A DNA stretch of 64,000 nt from CAWJNF01 sp963844235 (GCA_963844235.1 CAWJNF010000008.1:806001-870000), one strand, 5' to 3'. Shown: positions 1-8,257, counted from the stretch's first letter. Notes: generated by a model from the sequence alone, not told the origin. A program made the numbers and translations.

Positions 1-95
1 TCCTCCGCGGGCTTGCCGGGCTCGTACGGGACGATTTCGGCCAGCGCGGGCTTGAAGAACGACTCGGAGACTCGCGCGACCGCGTAGGAATCCAC
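1..95 (-). CDS. hisC: Histidinol-phosphate aminotransferase, N-terminal fragment (truncated by window edge)
   Basis: The reverse strand from a GTG at 95 reads VDSYAVARVSESFFKPALA and then EIVPYEPGKPAEE, with no stop up to the window edge. The block I-PY-PGKP-EE near residue 25-31 is the usual N-terminal signature of HisC-type PLP aminotransferases (histidine biosynthesis, imidazole acetol-phosphate transamination). Only 31 residues are visible, so a related class I/II aminotransferase is possible. The gene diverges from the LON-domain gene, the two starts being only about 22 bp apart. Confidence 0.6.
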   Translation of the reverse strand, partial: MDSYAVARVSESFFKPALAEIVPYEPGKPAE

Positions 96-105
96 TCCGA
101 GACCT

Positions 106-111
106 TACTCT
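106..111 (+). promoter_or_regulatory. -10 box of the leaderless LON-domain gene
   Basis: TACTCT sits 6 nt before the ATG at 118. The same TANNNT-6 nt-start spacing recurs at many genes here, so the ATG at 118 is preferred over the in-frame GTG at 112, which would lie upstream of the expected transcription start. Confidence 0.5.
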
Positions 112-117
112 GTGGCC

Positions 118-735
118 ATGGACGAGATCGGCCTCTTTCCTCTCGGCCTCGTTCTGCTGCCCGGCGAGCGCGTGCCGCTGCACATCTTCGAGCCGCGTTA
201 CCGCGAGCTCATCGGGGAGTGTCTCGACGAGGACCGCGAGTTCGGCCTCGTGCTCGGCGGCGAGAGCTCCGTGGAGGAGATCGGGACCACGGCGGCCGTC
301 GTCGCGGTCATCGACCGTTTCGAGGACGGCCGTCTCAATATCGTCGTCGAGGGTCGGGAGCGCTTCCGTATCCTCGCCGAGACCTCCGGGCGCTCGTTCC
401 GGACCGCCCGCGTCGAGCCGCTTCCCGACTCGGAGGACGCGCCGCCGGCCGAGCAGGACGTGGAGCGCTGCGTCGCCGCCTACCGAGGGGTCGTCGAGGC
501 TGCCGACGAGGAGCTCGTCGAGCCCGATCCGGGCTTCGAAGGCCTGGCCTACTGGCTCGCCGCACGAGTGGACTTCGGCCCCGAGATCAAGCAGGAGCTG
601 CTCGAGCTCACGTCGGAGCGCGAGCGGATCGCGCGCGTCGGAAGCCTGCTCGCCCGGGCCCGGGTGACGCTCGCCTGGGCGAGGACGGCGCGGGAGCGGG
701 CGCCGGGCAACGGTCGCGTCGAGCCACCGGGATAG
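118..735 (+). CDS. LON peptidase substrate-binding domain protein
   Basis: About 205 residues and composed almost wholly of the N-terminal (substrate-binding) domain of Lon protease: it opens with IGLFPLGLVLLPGERVPLHI and FEPRYRELI, the classic start of this domain, and continues with the VxExGRERFRI strand. The AAA+ ATPase and Ser-Lys protease domains of true Lon are absent, so it has no proteolytic activity of its own. Stand-alone LON-domain proteins are common in actinobacteria and their role is unknown. The start is taken at 118 because a -10 box lies 6 nt upstream. It is divergent from hisC. Confidence 0.85.
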   Translation: MDEIGLFPLGLVLLPGERVPLHIFEPRYRELIGECLDEDREFGLVLGGESSVEEIGTTAAVVAVIDRFEDGRLNIVVEGRERFRILAETSGRSFRTARVEPLPDSEDAPPAEQDVERCVAAYRGVVEAADEELVEPDPGFEGLAYWLAARVDFGPEIKQELLELTSERERIARVGSLLARARVTLAWARTARERAPGNGRVEPPG

Positions 736-763
736 CCGACAACGCGGCCAGGAGCGGCGAACG

Positions 764-1132
764 TCACCGCTCCCCGGGCGGCGCGTAACGGCGATGCAGG
801 ATCAGCACGTTGCCGTCCGGGTCGTGCAGGAAGGCCATGAGGCAGACACCGGTGTCGACTGTCTCGCCGAGGAACTCGACCCCGGTTTGCTCGAGCTCCC
901 GACGCGCCGCGGCGACGTCGGCGACACGCAGCGCGATCCCGGCGGTGGTGGGCTCGAAGGGCTCGCCGTCCGTCTCGGGTAGCCAGAGACCGAGAGTGAC
1001 GTTGGCGGTCTCGAACTCGTCCGGCGTGTGGAGACTCGGCTGCAGACCCAGGGTCTCGCCGTAGAAGCGCCGTGCCCGCTCGAGATCCCGCGTCGGGATC
1101 GAGACGAAGTCGACTCCCTCGACGTTCAGCAC
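764..1132 (-). CDS. VOC (glyoxalase/bleomycin-resistance/dioxygenase) family protein
   Basis: A 122-aa single-domain VOC protein. It begins VLNVEGVDFVSIPTRDLERA with the RFYGETLGL helix typical of glyoxalase-type modules, and ends with the FLHDPDGNVLILHRR strand that usually carries a metal-binding Glu or similar ligand. It may bind a divalent metal and act on a small electrophile, but the substrate cannot be named. The GTG at 1132 is chosen because upstream residues in the open frame are low complexity. It follows the 127-aa hypothetical gene by 13 bp on the same strand, so the two are probably co-transcribed. Confidence 0.75.
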   Translation of the reverse strand: MLNVEGVDFVSIPTRDLERARRFYGETLGLQPSLHTPDEFETANVTLGLWLPETDGEPFEPTTAGIALRVADVAAARRELEQTGVEFLGETVDTGVCLMAFLHDPDGNVLILHRRYAPPGER

Positions 1133-1145
1133 AGGCCCGCCAGCC

Positions 1146-1529
1146 TCAGGGACGCCTGACGCCGTGCACGGGTCGGCCGGCCGCCTCCCAGAGGTAGTAG
1201 GAGGCACACGGGCCGAAAGCCGGCTCGTAGCTGACGACCCGCGGGTTTCGGCCGATGTCCTTCGCCCGCTGAGCATGGCGAAGGAGGTTCGGGTCGTCGC
1301 GCTCTTCCCAGACGAGGATCAGGTGCGCCGCCGTCATGAACTCCGCCACGTAGGTGCAGCCCGCGGCCGGGCAGGGAAACGGGTCGGTAGACACGCAGAA
1401 CCAGCCGGCGTAGTCGGAGTCGGAGTCGTCCGTCCACAGCTCTTCCTCGACGCCGAGGTCGACATCCTCGAGCGTGATCGTGCCGCGTCCCGGCTGCTCG
1501 CTCTCGCTCACCGGCGAAGCTTGCCCCAT
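1146..1529 (-). CDS. Hypothetical protein, cysteine-containing, 127 aa
   Basis: Start taken at the ATG giving MGQASPVSESEQPGRGTI. The N-terminal third is acidic. The middle carries WFCVSTDPFPCPAAGCTYV, a cluster of three cysteines that could bind a metal, followed by an aromatic/hydrophobic segment (AEFMTAAHLILVWEERDDPN). I do not recognise the family. It sits just upstream of the VOC gene on the same strand. The coding frame is supported by continuity and amino-acid composition only; the start is uncertain. Confidence 0.55.
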   Translation of the reverse strand: MGQASPVSESEQPGRGTITLEDVDLGVEEELWTDDSDSDYAGWFCVSTDPFPCPAAGCTYVAEFMTAAHLILVWEERDDPNLLRHAQRAKDIGRNPRVVSYEPAFGPCASYYLWEAAGRPVHGVRRP

Positions 1530-1567
1530 CGCCGAGGGGCGCGAAGGCTCAACTGTGCAGCGGTGAG

Positions 1568-2098
1568 TCAGCACGCCGAGAGATCCTTTGCCATCAGGAT
1601 CGAGTCGACGTAGGTGTCGCCCCGGCGGAACTGACCGACACGGTGCCCTTCCTGCTCGTAGCCGCACCGGTGGTAGAGCGCCAGGGCCGGCGCGTTGTGC
1701 GGGAACACGGAGAGCTCGAGCTTGCGGACGCCCACGTCGCGGGCCCAGCTCTCGGCGGCGGCCAGCAGCGCGCTGCCGACCCCTTCCCGGCGATGAGATC
1801 GCGCGACCATAAGACCCAGGTCGGCCACGTGCGCACAGGCCGGATGGAGATCACGCACGATCGACAGGCGACCCACGATCCCGGCAGCGTTCTCGGCCAC
1901 GAGGACCGCCACGTCCCGCGATCGTCGGGCAGCCGCGAGCTGCCGGCGCTCGTCGCGGACGCTGCGCCAGTCGCCCTCGCTGATGAGCCATCCCTCGGGC
2001 TCCGCCCCCACCTCGTGCGCGAGCTCGACGAGGGCGCGGGCATCGCGCGGGCTCGCCAGCCGCACACGGACGCGGGACGTGGACGCCAGGCGTCTCAC
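1568..2098 (-). CDS. GNAT family N-acetyltransferase
   Basis: A 176-aa acetyl-CoA-dependent acyltransferase. The acetyl-CoA pyrophosphate loop is visible as SHRREGVGSALLAAAE (Q/RxxGxG/A motif), preceded by the VADLGLMV strand and followed by LELSVFPHNAPALALYHRCG, the typical motif B of RimI/RimJ-like enzymes. Substrate unknown; ribosomal proteins, amines or antibiotics are possible. The GTG start at 2098 overlaps the TGA stop of the upstream gamma-glutamyltransferase (GTGA, 4 bp), so translation is probably coupled. Confidence 0.85.
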   Translation of the reverse strand: MRRLASTSRVRVRLASPRDARALVELAHEVGAEPEGWLISEGDWRSVRDERRQLAAARRSRDVAVLVAENAAGIVGRLSIVRDLHPACAHVADLGLMVARSHRREGVGSALLAAAESWARDVGVRKLELSVFPHNAPALALYHRCGYEQEGHRVGQFRRGDTYVDSILMAKDLSAC

Positions 2099-3672
2099 GC
2101 CACGACCACTCCGTGACCGCCGCGCCGGGAATCGCCCGCCGCCTCGAGCTCGCCGCGCGAGCCGAGCCCGACGGCGGCCACGCCGCCGAAGTAGAGATTC
2201 CGCCGGGGTCCCGGCCAGCGCACGAGCGGGTAGCCCATGGCTTCGAGCTCGCTCGTGACGGCGTCGTCGGTGCCTCCCTCGCAGTGGAGATCGGCACCGT
2301 CGAGGTGAACGCGGGGACGCTCGATCGCCTCCGGCACGGCGAGCCCGTGGTCGACGACGTTCACGATCGTCTGGACGATCGCCCCCCGCAGTCGCTCGGA
2401 GCCCGCGCTTCCGAGCACTAGCCGAGGGCGCCCGCCTTCAAGGACGATGGTAGGCGCCATCATGCTCGTCAGCCGGCGGCCGGCCGCGCGCGGCGGCCCA
2501 CTCGGGTTCAAGTCGTCTTCGCCGAGCATGTTGTTCAGGTGGAGTCCGGTGCCGGCCACCACGAACCCGGAACCGCAGCCAGTCGATGCCGAGAGGGAGG
2601 CCGCGTTGCCCCGGGCGTCGACCACGCTCACATGAGTCGTGGAAGGAAGCAGCGCCGGCTCGCGTCGAGCCGCTCCGATTCCCCGACGGCGGATGTCCGC
2701 CACCACGGCGTCGACGCGCTCGTCGGCGAGCAGTCGCCTGGCAAGCCCGCCGCGGGCCAGCTCGGCGGCGAAGCCGGCGCCGCGCGCGCCGGTGGCGGCA
2801 CGGGCCACTTCCGCCTGGTAGGCGAGGGCGGACGCGCTTCCCGGCGGCCCTCCTGGCCCCAACCCGTCGAGCAGCCTGAGCGCGTACGCGATCAGTACGC
2901 CGCCTGACGACGGCGGCGGGTTGGCGACGAGCTCGTGACCCCGGTACGCGGCTCGTACGGGGCGGCGGTGGATGACACGATAGCCGGCCAGATCCTCCTC
3001 GGTGATCCGGCCGCCGGCGTCGCGACAGGCCGCGGCGATCTGCCGCGCCAGCGTGCCACGGTAGAAGGCGGACGCGCCCTCCTCGGCGAGCCACTCGAGC
3101 GTCGCGGCGAGATCCGCCATGACGAGGCGCTCGCCCGTCTCGAGCGCCCGCGCTTCGCCGTAGACGCGGCGGCTCTCCGCGCTGCGGCGCAGGACGGCAT
3201 CGAGCAGGCCGTGGACGAATGCCTGGGACTCCGTGAGCTCGACACCCTCGCGCGCGTGGCGGATTGCCGGCTCGAGGAGTGTCGCCCACGGCATCGTGCC
3301 GAAACGCCTGTGGGCCTCCGCGAGGCCCGCGACGGTGCCCGGGACGGCACAGGAGGCCGGACCGATGCGGAAACGCTGGGTCGTCTCGCCGACTCCGAAG
3401 GGGACGTCGACGACCTCCATCCCGAGGCCCACGCCTCGCGGCAGGCCGAGCCCGGGCGTCGAGACGAAGAAGTCCAGCAGCCAGTCCCGGCCGTCCCGTG
3501 CGCGATGGACGAGCATGAAGCCACCTGCGCCGGGACCGGTCAGCGGGCTCTCGGCAACCCACGAGACGCACGCCGCGGCCACGCACGCGTCGACCGCGTT
3601 GCCGCCGAGCTCGAGCACGCGCGCACCCGCCTCGGCCGTGCACGGGTGCCCCGCCGCAACCGCACCTCTCAT
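2095..3672 (-). CDS. Gamma-glutamyltransferase family protein
   Basis: A 525-aa Ntn-hydrolase that transfers or hydrolyses gamma-glutamyl groups (glutathione or related thiols, gamma-glutamyl peptides). The autoprocessing nucleophile Thr is in PSTTHVSVVDARGNAASL, matching the TTHxSVVDxxGN box where the precursor is cleaved into large and small subunits. N-terminal AAGHPCTAEAGARVLELGGN is also diagnostic. No signal peptide is visible: the protein starts MRGAVAAGHP, unlike the exported E. coli enzyme, so it may act in the cytoplasm. The start at 3672 is supported by TACACT 6 nt upstream. It is coupled to the GNAT gene downstream. Confidence 0.88.
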   Translation of the reverse strand: MRGAVAAGHPCTAEAGARVLELGGNAVDACVAAACVSWVAESPLTGPGAGGFMLVHRARDGRDWLLDFFVSTPGLGLPRGVGLGMEVVDVPFGVGETTQRFRIGPASCAVPGTVAGLAEAHRRFGTMPWATLLEPAIRHAREGVELTESQAFVHGLLDAVLRRSAESRRVYGEARALETGERLVMADLAATLEWLAEEGASAFYRGTLARQIAAACRDAGGRITEEDLAGYRVIHRRPVRAAYRGHELVANPPPSSGGVLIAYALRLLDGLGPGGPPGSASALAYQAEVARAATGARGAGFAAELARGGLARRLLADERVDAVVADIRRRGIGAARREPALLPSTTHVSVVDARGNAASLSASTGCGSGFVVAGTGLHLNNMLGEDDLNPSGPPRAAGRRLTSMMAPTIVLEGGRPRLVLGSAGSERLRGAIVQTIVNVVDHGLAVPEAIERPRVHLDGADLHCEGGTDDAVTSELEAMGYPLVRWPGPRRNLYFGGVAAVGLGSRGELEAAGDSRRGGHGVVVA

Positions 3673-3678
3673 CCCGTC

Positions 3679-3684
3679 AGTGTA
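3679..3684 (-). promoter_or_regulatory. -10 box of gamma-glutamyltransferase, carried on a palindromic repeat
   Basis: On the minus strand TACACT lies exactly 6 nt before the ATG at 3672. The box overlaps the end of a dispersed GGGGCCGG palindromic repeat (3682-3706). Confidence 0.5.
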
Positions 3685-3751
3685 GGGGCCGGTCCCTGAC
3701 CCGCCCTCAGCCACGGAAAGCCTGACGTAGGGGCCGGTCCCCGACCGGCCC
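3682..3751. repeat. Two tandem copies of a GC-rich palindromic repeat
   Basis: Copies at 3682-3706 and 3727-3751 share the core GTAGGGGCCGGTCCC followed by an inverted GACC(G)GCCC. Related copies are at 27175-27200, 46955-46980 and, more loosely, 45139-45161. All lie between genes. In the copies at 3682 and 27175 the outer edge supplies the -10 box of a minus-strand gene. Confidence 0.6.
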
Positions 3752-3863
3752 TGAGGAACGAAGAGCCCCGCGTAGACCCGGAACTCGTCCGACGGACTTG
3801 GTTCGGCGGCGGCGCGCAGCCCGACGGACCTCGTGCGGCCCGCGACAGGAACGAAACGGGTGA

Positions 3864-3894
3864 TGACTGTCACCGCCCGGAGCGGTGACAGTCA
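3864..3894 (-). terminator. Hairpin downstream of ftsZ
   Basis: A perfect 13-bp stem (TGACTGTCACCGC, 3864-3876, with its complement at 3882-3894) around the loop CCGGA starts 6 bp after the ftsZ stop codon. No T-run follows on the minus strand, so this is a terminator or mRNA-end stabiliser by position rather than a classical intrinsic terminator. The arms also contain the near-palindrome GGTGACAGTCACC, so a protein-binding site is possible. Confidence 0.5.
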
Positions 3895-3899
3895 CCGGA

Positions 3900-5426
3900 C
3901 TAGAGATCCTGCAGGAAGCTCGGCGGGTCGAGCTGCGTGGGATCGCCACGCTCGCGTCGCAACGGCGTCACTGCCGGGCCGGTCGGCTTCTTGCCGAGAC
4001 CGGTCGCGATCACCGTGACCCAGACCTGGCCGTTGAGACGCGGGTCGATCGTTGCGCCGAAGATGATGTTCGTCTCGTTGGTCGCGGCGCTACGGATCAC
4101 CTCGGCGGCTTCCGTCACCTCGAGCAGAGAGAGATCGTCGCCGCCGGCGATCGAAAGCAGGATGCCGCGCGCTCCGACGATCTCGGTCTCGATGAGCGGC
4201 GAGCGCAACGCCCGCTCGGCGGCGTCCTTCGCCCGAGTCTCGCCCGTGGCGAACCCGATGCCCATCAGCGCCGAGCCCGCGTCGCGCATGATCGTCCGGA
4301 CATCGGCGAAGTCGAGGTTTATGAGCCCTGGCATGGTGATCAGGTCGCAGATGCCCTGCACGCCCTGGCGGAGAACGTCGTCGGCGATCCGGAACGCCTC
4401 GAGCATGGACGTCGACCGATCGAGGACTTCGAGCAGCCGGTCGTTAGGGATGACGATCAACGTGTCGCAGATGGCGCGCATCTCCTCGACGCCGGAGTCT
4501 GCCTGGGCGCGCCTCCGGGAGCCCTCGAAGCGAAATGGCGTCGTCACGATGCCGACTGTGAGCGCACCTACCTCCCTCGCGATGCGCGCGACCACAGGCG
4601 CCGCGCCGGAGCCGGTTCCACCCCCCTCGCCTGCCGTGACGAAGACCATGTCGGAGCCTCGGAGCACGTGCTTGATCTGGTCGTACGACTCCTCGGCGGC
4701 TCGGCGGCCGACATCCGGATCGGCGCCGGAGCCGAGACCCTGCGTCAGCTCCCGCCCGACGTGCAGCTTGACCGGCGCGTCCGAGGTGCGGAGCTGCTGG
4801 ATGTCGGTGTTGAGGGCGATGAACTCGACCTGCGAGATCCCCGCGTCGATCATCCGGTTGACCGCGTTGAGCCCGGCGCCGCCGACCCCGACGACGCGGA
4901 TCACGGCGAGATAGGCAGCGGAGTCTGCGCGCGGCACTCGCTGGAGGCGCGGCGCCGTCGCAGCGACTGCAGGCCCATCGCTCGGTCGCGCGGCCGTCCC
5001 TCGCGTGGACTTGCGAGCCTCAGCCGGAGATCGTTGCCCCGGCCGTGGCCGCGGCTCGGCTTCGATCGCGGGCGCGGCCGCGCGCTCGGGCTGCGCTGAG
5101 GCGGGCTTCGCGTCGGGCGCATGGATTGGATCGGGCCCGGCCTCGCCCGCCGCTTGGGGCTCGGGCGCGGGAGCAGCTTCGGCTCCGAGGCGTATTTGGG
5201 CGCCCTCACCCGCGGCCGGTGGCGTCACGGGCTCCTCCTCGGCGGGCAGTGCCGAGATGACCTGGGTCTGCTCTTCGGAAAGCGACGACTCTACGGTCGG
5301 CTGTTCCCCGACTCGAAGCCGCTCGGCCTTGTCGTTCTGATCGGGATCTGCCTGCCGCTGAGCCGCTTCCGTCGCCCGGAAGAGCTCGGCCAGCGGGCCT
5401 TCTCGCATGCTAGCTCGGCGCCGCAC
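3900..5426 (-). CDS. ftsZ: FtsZ cell-division GTPase with long N-terminal extension
   Basis: A 508-aa tubulin-like GTPase that forms the division ring. The GTPase core begins near residue 172 (AVIRVVGVGGAGLNAVNRMI), with the tubulin signature GGGTGSG at about 268-274 and the T7 synergy loop NLDFADV near 370. The C-terminus PPSFLQDL resembles the actinobacterial FtsZ tail. The first ~170 residues are an unusual Pro/Ala/Glu-rich disordered region headed by MREGPLAELFRATEAA. The GTG at 5426 is chosen over the ATG at 5408 because a full Shine-Dalgarno (AAAGGAGGTG) sits 9 nt upstream. It overlaps the end of parA by 17 bp, so it is coupled to it. Confidence 0.93.
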   Translation of the reverse strand: MRRRASMREGPLAELFRATEAAQRQADPDQNDKAERLRVGEQPTVESSLSEEQTQVISALPAEEEPVTPPAAGEGAQIRLGAEAAPAPEPQAAGEAGPDPIHAPDAKPASAQPERAAAPAIEAEPRPRPGQRSPAEARKSTRGTAARPSDGPAVAATAPRLQRVPRADSAAYLAVIRVVGVGGAGLNAVNRMIDAGISQVEFIALNTDIQQLRTSDAPVKLHVGRELTQGLGSGADPDVGRRAAEESYDQIKHVLRGSDMVFVTAGEGGGTGSGAAPVVARIAREVGALTVGIVTTPFRFEGSRRRAQADSGVEEMRAICDTLIVIPNDRLLEVLDRSTSMLEAFRIADDVLRQGVQGICDLITMPGLINLDFADVRTIMRDAGSALMGIGFATGETRAKDAAERALRSPLIETEIVGARGILLSIAGGDDLSLLEVTEAAEVIRSAATNETNIIFGATIDPRLNGQVWVTVIATGLGKKPTGPAVTPLRRERGDPTQLDPPSFLQDL

Positions 5427-6228
5427 CGTTCAGCACCTCCTTTGCCAGGTCACGGTACGCCTGGGCCGCGGCGCCCTCGGGGTCGTAGCGCAGCACCGAG
5501 CTGCCCTGCACGGGCGCCTCGGCGTAGCGGACGGTCTTGCGGATCAGCGTCTTGAACACGAGCTCGCCGAAGCTCTCCTGCAGCAGCTCGATGGCCTCTC
5601 GGCTGTGCAGCAGACGGCTGTCGAACATGGTCGGAAGGATGCCCCGGATCGAGACGCTCGGGTTCAGATTCTCGCGGATCAGCTCGAGCGTGTTCTGCAG
5701 CTGCGCGAGCCCTCGCAGCGAAAGGTACTCGCACTGCACTGGCACGATCACCTCGTCGGATGCCGTCAAGGCGTTGATCGTGAGCAGGCCGAGCGACGGG
5801 GGCGTGTCGATGAGGATGTAGTCGTAGTCGTGCCGTGCCGGAAGGAGCGCCTTCTGCAGCGCTCGCTCGCGCCCGATCATGCTCGAGAGCGCCAGCTCGG
5901 CGCCGGCGAGATCGATCGACGAGACGGCGACGTCTACCTCGACGCGCCGGATGGCGTCCTGAATGGGCACCTGGCGAACGAGGACGTCGAACATCGACAC
6001 GTCGATCTCGTCCGGGTTCATGCCCTGGCTCATGGTCAGGTTGCCCTGAGGATCGAGATCCACCGCGAGCACGCGGAAGCCGAGCTCTCTGAACGCGACG
6101 GCGAGGTTCAACGTCGTCGTCGTCTTGGCGACGCCGCCCTTCTGGTTGGCGAACGCGATGACCTTGCTCAGCATCGGTCGTTGCGAGGAATGGGCGCCCT
6201 CGTCAGGGCGCGAAAGAAGGGAAACCAT
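5410..6228 (-). CDS. ParA/Soj-family chromosome-partition ATPase
   Basis: About 254-272 residues. The deviant Walker A KGGVAKTTTTLNLA, the VLAVDLDPQGN switch and IDTPPSLGLLTINAL are standard for ParA/Soj/MinD-type ATPases that cycle on DNA or membrane to position cargo. It resembles the Soj-like paralogue (Rv1708 type) of actinobacteria more than the oriC ParA. The catalytic core starts at MLSKVIAFANQKGG (ATG 6174). A TGCTACCTT extended -10 followed by an AGAGGG ribosome site favours the ATG at 6228 (MVSLLSRP). ftsZ follows with a 17-bp overlap, so ParA may position or regulate FtsZ. Confidence 0.88.
   Translation of the reverse strand: MVSLLSRPDEGAHSSQRPMLSKVIAFANQKGGVAKTTTTLNLAVAFRELGFRVLAVDLDPQGNLTMSQGMNPDEIDVSMFDVLVRQVPIQDAIRRVEVDVAVSSIDLAGAELALSSMIGRERALQKALLPARHDYDYILIDTPPSLGLLTINALTASDEVIVPVQCEYLSLRGLAQLQNTLELIRENLNPSVSIRGILPTMFDSRLLHSREAIELLQESFGELVFKTLIRKTVRYAEAPVQGSSVLRYDPEGAAAQAYRDLAKEVLNGAAPS
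5434..5443 (-). promoter_or_regulatory. Strong Shine-Dalgarno of ftsZ inside parA
   Basis: Reads AAAGGAGGTG on the minus strand, leaving a 7-9 nt spacer to the GTG at 5426 depending on which bases pair. It lies within the last codons of parA and decides the ftsZ start. Confidence 0.7.
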
Positions 6229-6319
6229 GGCCCGCCCTCTTTCGTGCCAAGGTAGCACAATCCTTCCGGCCCACCTTCCCTCGTTCGAAGAGCTCGCGAA
6301 CGGTCGCAGTACGCCCGTT

Positions 6320-6793
6320 CTAGGCTGGGTTCTCGGCGCTCCCCGTGGGGGCTGGACAGGAGGCCAGAGCCCTGAGGCGCATGCCCACCGCGGCGCCGAG
6401 CAGGACGATTGCGACGCCGCCCAGGACCGGCTGGAACGGCCCGAACACGCTCACCGCCCCGCCCGTCCCGAGCAGAAGGACGGCAGGCTTGGTGCAGACC
6501 GGGCACGCGACGGCGAACACGGCCAATGCTCCGCCGCCCGCGAGTGGGCGGCCCGGCCGGAGCTCGGTCGCGACGAGCAGGCCGGCGAGAAGCGAGGAGA
6601 CGATCCAGACCGGGTACGCCCAGCCGGTTACGGGGATCGTGCGACCGAAGAGCGGTGTGTCGAGCAGGTCGGTCGGGATGCCGGTGACGACGGCGGAGAC
6701 AGTTGCCGCGACGGCGGCGAGCGCCCAGCGCCGGGCAGGCCAGAGCCTCAGCTGGGCGAGTGCGACTCTCACCTCGCGAAGCGTACGCGACAC
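6320..6793 (-). CDS. Integral membrane protein with CPVC motif
   Basis: A 157-aa protein with about four hydrophobic segments (around residues 24-40, 58-75, 85-102 and 117-137). The third contains AVACPVCTKPAVLLLGTGGA, a C-P-x-C motif at a membrane boundary that could bind a metal or exchange thiols. The family is not recognised and the function is unknown. The GTG start is tentative, with neither a clear -10 box nor a Shine-Dalgarno. A 138-bp gap with an AT-rich patch lies upstream. Confidence 0.6.
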   Translation of the reverse strand: MSRTLREVRVALAQLRLWPARRWALAAVAATVSAVVTGIPTDLLDTPLFGRTIPVTGWAYPVWIVSSLLAGLLVATELRPGRPLAGGGALAVFAVACPVCTKPAVLLLGTGGAVSVFGPFQPVLGGVAIVLLGAAVGMRLRALASCPAPTGSAENPA

Positions 6794-6931
6794 GCCGGCA
6801 GCGCCGGAGTCGTCGTCGTGGGCGAGACCACCGTCCGGCCAGACATGCGCTCGAGGCGCGGATCGTCAACGGCTGTCTATTGCGTGATGGAGTCTATGCA
6901 AAAGACCTATAACATATTGACGTTTGGAAAC
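6794..6931. other. AT-rich intergenic stretch
   Basis: Around 6885-6935 the sequence is markedly AT-rich (AAAAGACCTATAACATATTG) in an otherwise very GC-rich window. It lies between the end of the agmatinase-family gene and the start of the membrane-protein gene, both minus-strand. It probably holds the promoter of the membrane-protein gene, but no convincing -35/-10 pair at canonical spacing was found. Confidence 0.3.
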
Positions 6932-7870
6932 TCAACGCCGCAGCGCCAGCAACGAGAGCATCTCGAAGCAGGCGTTCGCAGCCACGAGAGCCGTCACGGC
7001 GCCCGCGTCGAACGGAGGCGACACCTCGACGCAGTCGAAGCCGCGGAAGTCGAGCCCGGCCAATGAGCGGACGTACGTCAGCGCCTCCCGACTCGACGGC
7101 CCACCCACCTCGGGGGTGCCTGTCCCGGGCGCGAAGGCCGGGTCGACGAAGTCGATGTCGAACGAGAGGAAGCAGGGCCCGTTGCCGACCCGATCCCTCA
7201 CCCTCGTCGAGAACTCCCCCGGCCCGAGGGCCGCGAGCTCCTCGAAGGAGAGCGCGTCGATCCCGAAGCGCGCGGGCAGCTCGACGTCATCGGGCCCGTA
7301 GAGCGACCCGCGCAGCCCCGCCTGGACCGAGCGTGCGGGATCGATCAGGCCTTCCTCGACGGCCCGGCGAACGATGCTCCCGTGGAACACCTTCTGACCG
7401 AAGTACTCGTCCCAGAGATCGTGGTGAGAGTCGAGCTGGATGAGCCCGAGAGGGCCGTGCACCGCCGCCAGCGCCCGCAGCTCCGCCAGGAGAATGGTGT
7501 GATCGCCGCCGAGACACAGTGGCGTGACCCCGGAGCGCGCCACCGTCTCGACGGCCTCCCGCGTGCGCTCGAGCGAGTCGACCGCATAGCCGGGAACGGT
7601 TGGCGCATCGCCCCAGTCGACGATCGACAGCCGCTCCGCGACGTTCACGCGCAGGATCGGGTTGTAGTTGCGCAGCAGCACCGACGCGCTGCGGATTGCT
7701 TCCGGTCCGAAGCGGGCGCCGCTGCGGAACGACACTGCGTCATCGGTCGGGATGCCGATCACCGCTACGTCGACGTCCTCGAGCTCGCGCACGTGCGGAC
7801 AGCGCATGAAGGTCCTGACGCCCGAGTAGCGGGGAAGCTCGAGCGCGTTAGGAGGCCCGTAGCGCGGCAC
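6932..7870 (-). CDS. Agmatinase/ureohydrolase family protein
   Basis: A 312-aa arginase-fold Mn2+ enzyme that would hydrolyse a guanidino compound to urea plus an amine. The manganese motifs are present in order: LGGDHT, DSHHDLWD (usually DAHxD), and SFDIDFVDPAFAPGTGTPE with the catalytic Glu/metal Asp residues. The overall order and the GTGTPE box fit agmatinase, guanidinobutyrase or a related guanidino-acid hydrolase; the substrate cannot be fixed from sequence. The GTG start at 7870 has TAGAAT 9 nt upstream. The next upstream gene ends 12 bp away on the same strand. Confidence 0.87.
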   Translation of the reverse strand: MPRYGPPNALELPRYSGVRTFMRCPHVRELEDVDVAVIGIPTDDAVSFRSGARFGPEAIRSASVLLRNYNPILRVNVAERLSIVDWGDAPTVPGYAVDSLERTREAVETVARSGVTPLCLGGDHTILLAELRALAAVHGPLGLIQLDSHHDLWDEYFGQKVFHGSIVRRAVEEGLIDPARSVQAGLRGSLYGPDDVELPARFGIDALSFEELAALGPGEFSTRVRDRVGNGPCFLSFDIDFVDPAFAPGTGTPEVGGPSSREALTYVRSLAGLDFRGFDCVEVSPPFDAGAVTALVAANACFEMLSLLALRR

Positions 7871-7882
7871 GGCGACTCGATT

Positions 7883-8251
7883 CTAGAGCGCCGGTCGCCC
7901 TGGCATCACCTCACCCTCGCGAGCGTCAGCGGCGCCGCCGGCCAGCGCCCGGTCGAGTTGGGCGAGAGCGTCGGCAGCCCTTCGGATCGGCCCGCCGTCC
8001 GGGGGATGGGCGGGAGCTCCTGGCGTGTCGGCCGCGGCTCCGTTCGCATCGGCGCCGGCGAGGCTCGTTCGGGCAAGCTCCCCGCTCCCGACGACCTGCT
8101 CTCGTGCGCCGGCTTGCTCGGCGTCCCGCCAGGCCTCCCCCTCTGCGAGCAGCGCCCGTACCTCGCGCAGGATCACGGCCGGGCTCGCGTGAGCTCTGCG
8201 CAGCCCGTCGATGCGTCCGAGCCGATCGAGTACGCGTCGCGCCTCGTCCAT
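7883..8251 (-). CDS. Hypothetical protein, 122 aa
   Basis: Not recognised. The N-terminal half (MDEARRVLDRLGRIDGLRRA and a following helix rich in Leu, Arg and Glu) is predicted helical; the C-terminal half is Ala/Gly/Pro-rich and probably disordered. A -10 box (TACGGT) lies exactly 6 nt before the ATG, which supports a real, leaderless gene. It is followed 12 bp later by the agmatinase-family gene, which has its own -10 box inside the end of this frame. Confidence 0.6.
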   Translation of the reverse strand: MDEARRVLDRLGRIDGLRRAHASPAVILREVRALLAEGEAWRDAEQAGAREQVVGSGELARTSLAGADANGAAADTPGAPAHPPDGGPIRRAADALAQLDRALAGGAADAREGEVMPGRPAL

Positions 8252-8257
8252 GCAGCA

